Below are positions 63,091 to 64,000 of a DNA stretch of 64,000 bases, piece by piece. Every line of letters begins with the position of its first letter. Positions within the stretch are counted from its first letter, which is position 1. The position numbers were made by a program, and so were the translations under genes. The DNA comes from Paenibacillus apiarius (GTDB lineage: Bacteria > Bacillota > Bacilli > Paenibacillales > Paenibacillaceae), in the NCBI RefSeq assembly GCF_017052585.1, contig NZ_JAFFHZ010000001.1:5580001-5644000 (forward strand), given 5' to 3'. The notes beneath the pieces were generated by a model. It searched no databases and had not been told where the DNA came from. It worked only from the letters and a program-made list of their open reading frames with translations.

Positions 63091-63408
63091 ATGGAGAAAA
63101 TAACAACAGAAGAACAGTATCATAATCAAATCGGGAAAGATCAGTTCACCATCATGAAATTTTACACAAATTGGTGTCCGGATTGCAAAAACCTCGATCG
63201 CTTTATCGGGGATATCGTTACCGAAAACTCAGACAAGCAATGGCTGGAAATTGATGCCGAGCAGTTACAGCATATAGCCGAAGAGAACGATGTAAGAGGC
63301 ATTCCAAGTTTGCTTGCATTTAAAAACGGTCAAAAGGTCGGCCATTTGCACAGCAAGTTCGCGAAGACGCCTGATCAGATCAGAGAGTTTTTAAGCACGT
63401 TGTCTTGA
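63091..63408 (+). CDS. Thioredoxin-family protein
   Basis: A 105-residue thioredoxin fold. The active site is WCPDC (KFYTNWCPDCKNLDRFIGD) and RGIPSLLAFKNGQKVGH carries the cis-proline. It is a YdbP/TrxA-like small redox protein, not the canonical WCGPC form, so its partner and potential may differ. ATG 63091 follows GGAGG ten bases upstream. Confidence 0.9.
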   Translation: MEKITTEEQYHNQIGKDQFTIMKFYTNWCPDCKNLDRFIGDIVTENSDKQWLEIDAEQLQHIAEENDVRGIPSLLAFKNGQKVGHLHSKFAKTPDQIREFLSTLS

Positions 63409-63411
63409 CGG

Positions 63412-63450
63412 ATAAGAGACCGGAGGCGGTAAGCCTCTGGTCTCTCTTAT
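63412..63450 (+). terminator. Intrinsic terminator
   Basis: A long stem ATAAGAGACCGGAGGC paired with GCCTCTGGTCTCTCTTAT after the thioredoxin gene. Confidence 0.75.
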
Positions 63451-63672
63451 TTATAGCAAGGCGATTCGATCAGAACATAGAAGAGGCATCTGGCCTTTGC
63501 AACAACTTCATTTTAATGAATTTCAGCACATTCGTCCATTACATTCACAGTGAACAGGCGTCGAGCTCCCCGAGTCGCAAAGTTTTGGCTTATTCCAAAT
63601 TGTTTCTGTTATCATAAGACATATAACCATTCTGGAAAATCATATTTCTGTTCAAAAGGAAGGTCCAAAGCA

Positions 63673-64000
63673 ATGAGTTTTCAACTGACTGAACGGTTAA
63701 TTAAGGTATTATGCGGGCAGATCTCTTATGAAAAAGGAGCGGCCTGCTACCAGGCCGGAAAAGTGACAATCACGAATTGCGATCTCGAAGCCTCTATTTA
63801 CGAAGCCACGGTTGAGGAGAGAGGCAGCTACCAAGTTACGGTCGAAATCGGTCAAAATGGGGATGTGGAGGCGGAGTGCACCTGTCCTGCGCTCCCTTCT
63901 TACGACAATTACTGCAAACATATCGCCGCCGTGCTGCTGATTCTCCGTGATATGCAGCATAGATCGCCGATTCGTGCGGGGGCATCCAACCTGCTGCCGG
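63673..64000 (+). CDS. SWIM zinc-finger protein (partial, 5' end)
   Basis: An open frame to the right edge, about 109 codons. ECTCPALPSYDNYCKHIAAVLL is a CxCx(n)CxH SWIM zinc finger near residues 70-90. The opening MSFQLTERLIKVLCGQISYE is also seen at the start of SWIM-SNF2 helicases of Bacilli, so a helicase domain probably lies beyond the window. AAGGAAGG precedes the ATG. Confidence 0.8.
   Translation, partial: MSFQLTERLIKVLCGQISYEKGAACYQAGKVTITNCDLEASIYEATVEERGSYQVTVEIGQNGDVEAECTCPALPSYDNYCKHIAAVLLILRDMQHRSPIRAGASNLLP

Overview
The window looks like a chromosomal segment of an endospore-forming Firmicute, most likely Paenibacillaceae (Paenibacillus-like). The evidence is a gerB-gerA-gerC germinant-receptor operon, a YtaF sporulation membrane protein, a CdaS-type diadenylate cyclase, a SpoVB-like flippase, YjcZ-like micro-proteins, a YdjO-like protein, strong AGGAGG-type ribosome binding sites and moderate GC. 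I found no rRNA, tRNA, CRISPR array, insertion sequence or complete prophage. The species call is inference.

Layout. 1-2 kb: end of a histidine-utilisation operon (hutU end, hutI) whose last gene, hutG, is decayed. 2-5.3 kb: two small genes, then a clostridial-type purA divergent from a LysR gene. 5.4-9.1 kb: a germinant-receptor operon on the minus strand. 9.3-18.3 kb: ytaF with a small Cys-containing partner, an XRE-DUF1232 protein, a CuA-like lipoprotein, a beta-propeller protein, an Sfp-type PPTase, an Asp/Glu racemase, an oxidoreductase, and coaA. 18.8-21.4 kb: an ABC exporter and a convergent TetR gene with a palindrome at the exporter promoter. 23.5-28.3 kb: a redox block comprising a Fur/PerR-family regulator overlapped by an atypical response regulator, then trxB, a glutaredoxin-like gene, a peroxiredoxin and zwf. 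A near-identical 21-bp palindrome lies upstream of both the regulator and trxB.

28.3-36.5 kb: an APH-family kinase, an AT-rich secreted-protein/membrane-protein pair, a sigma factor directly followed by a ClpP paralogue, a three-gene operon resembling the MhqR quinone-detoxification regulon, and cdaS. 36.6-42.7 kb: an OatA-like acyltransferase, an AI-2E family transporter, a TetR gene, and a CPA2 antiporter whose leader carries an intrinsic terminator.

42.9-50.3 kb is the most striking part. It holds a full tyrosine decarboxylation (tyramine) locus, tyrS-tyrP-tdc-nhaC, preceded by a divergent HPr kinase paralogue. The Walker A motif is intact, but two positions important in ordinary HprK/P are changed. 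Together these genes would import tyrosine, decarboxylate it, export tyramine and help manage cytoplasmic pH.

50.4-64 kb: an MFS transporter, cell-envelope and sporulation genes, a C39-like protease-fold protein, small membrane peptides, a DeoR-nagA pair, an AT-rich gntR-EamA insertion that appears to have replaced the 5' halves of two divergent genes (hxlR and an Old Yellow Enzyme gene), a thioredoxin, and the start of a SWIM-domain protein that runs off the right edge. Several decayed genes (hutG, a Gfo/Idh gene, hxlR, an OYE gene, a probable flavin monooxygenase) show active gene loss.
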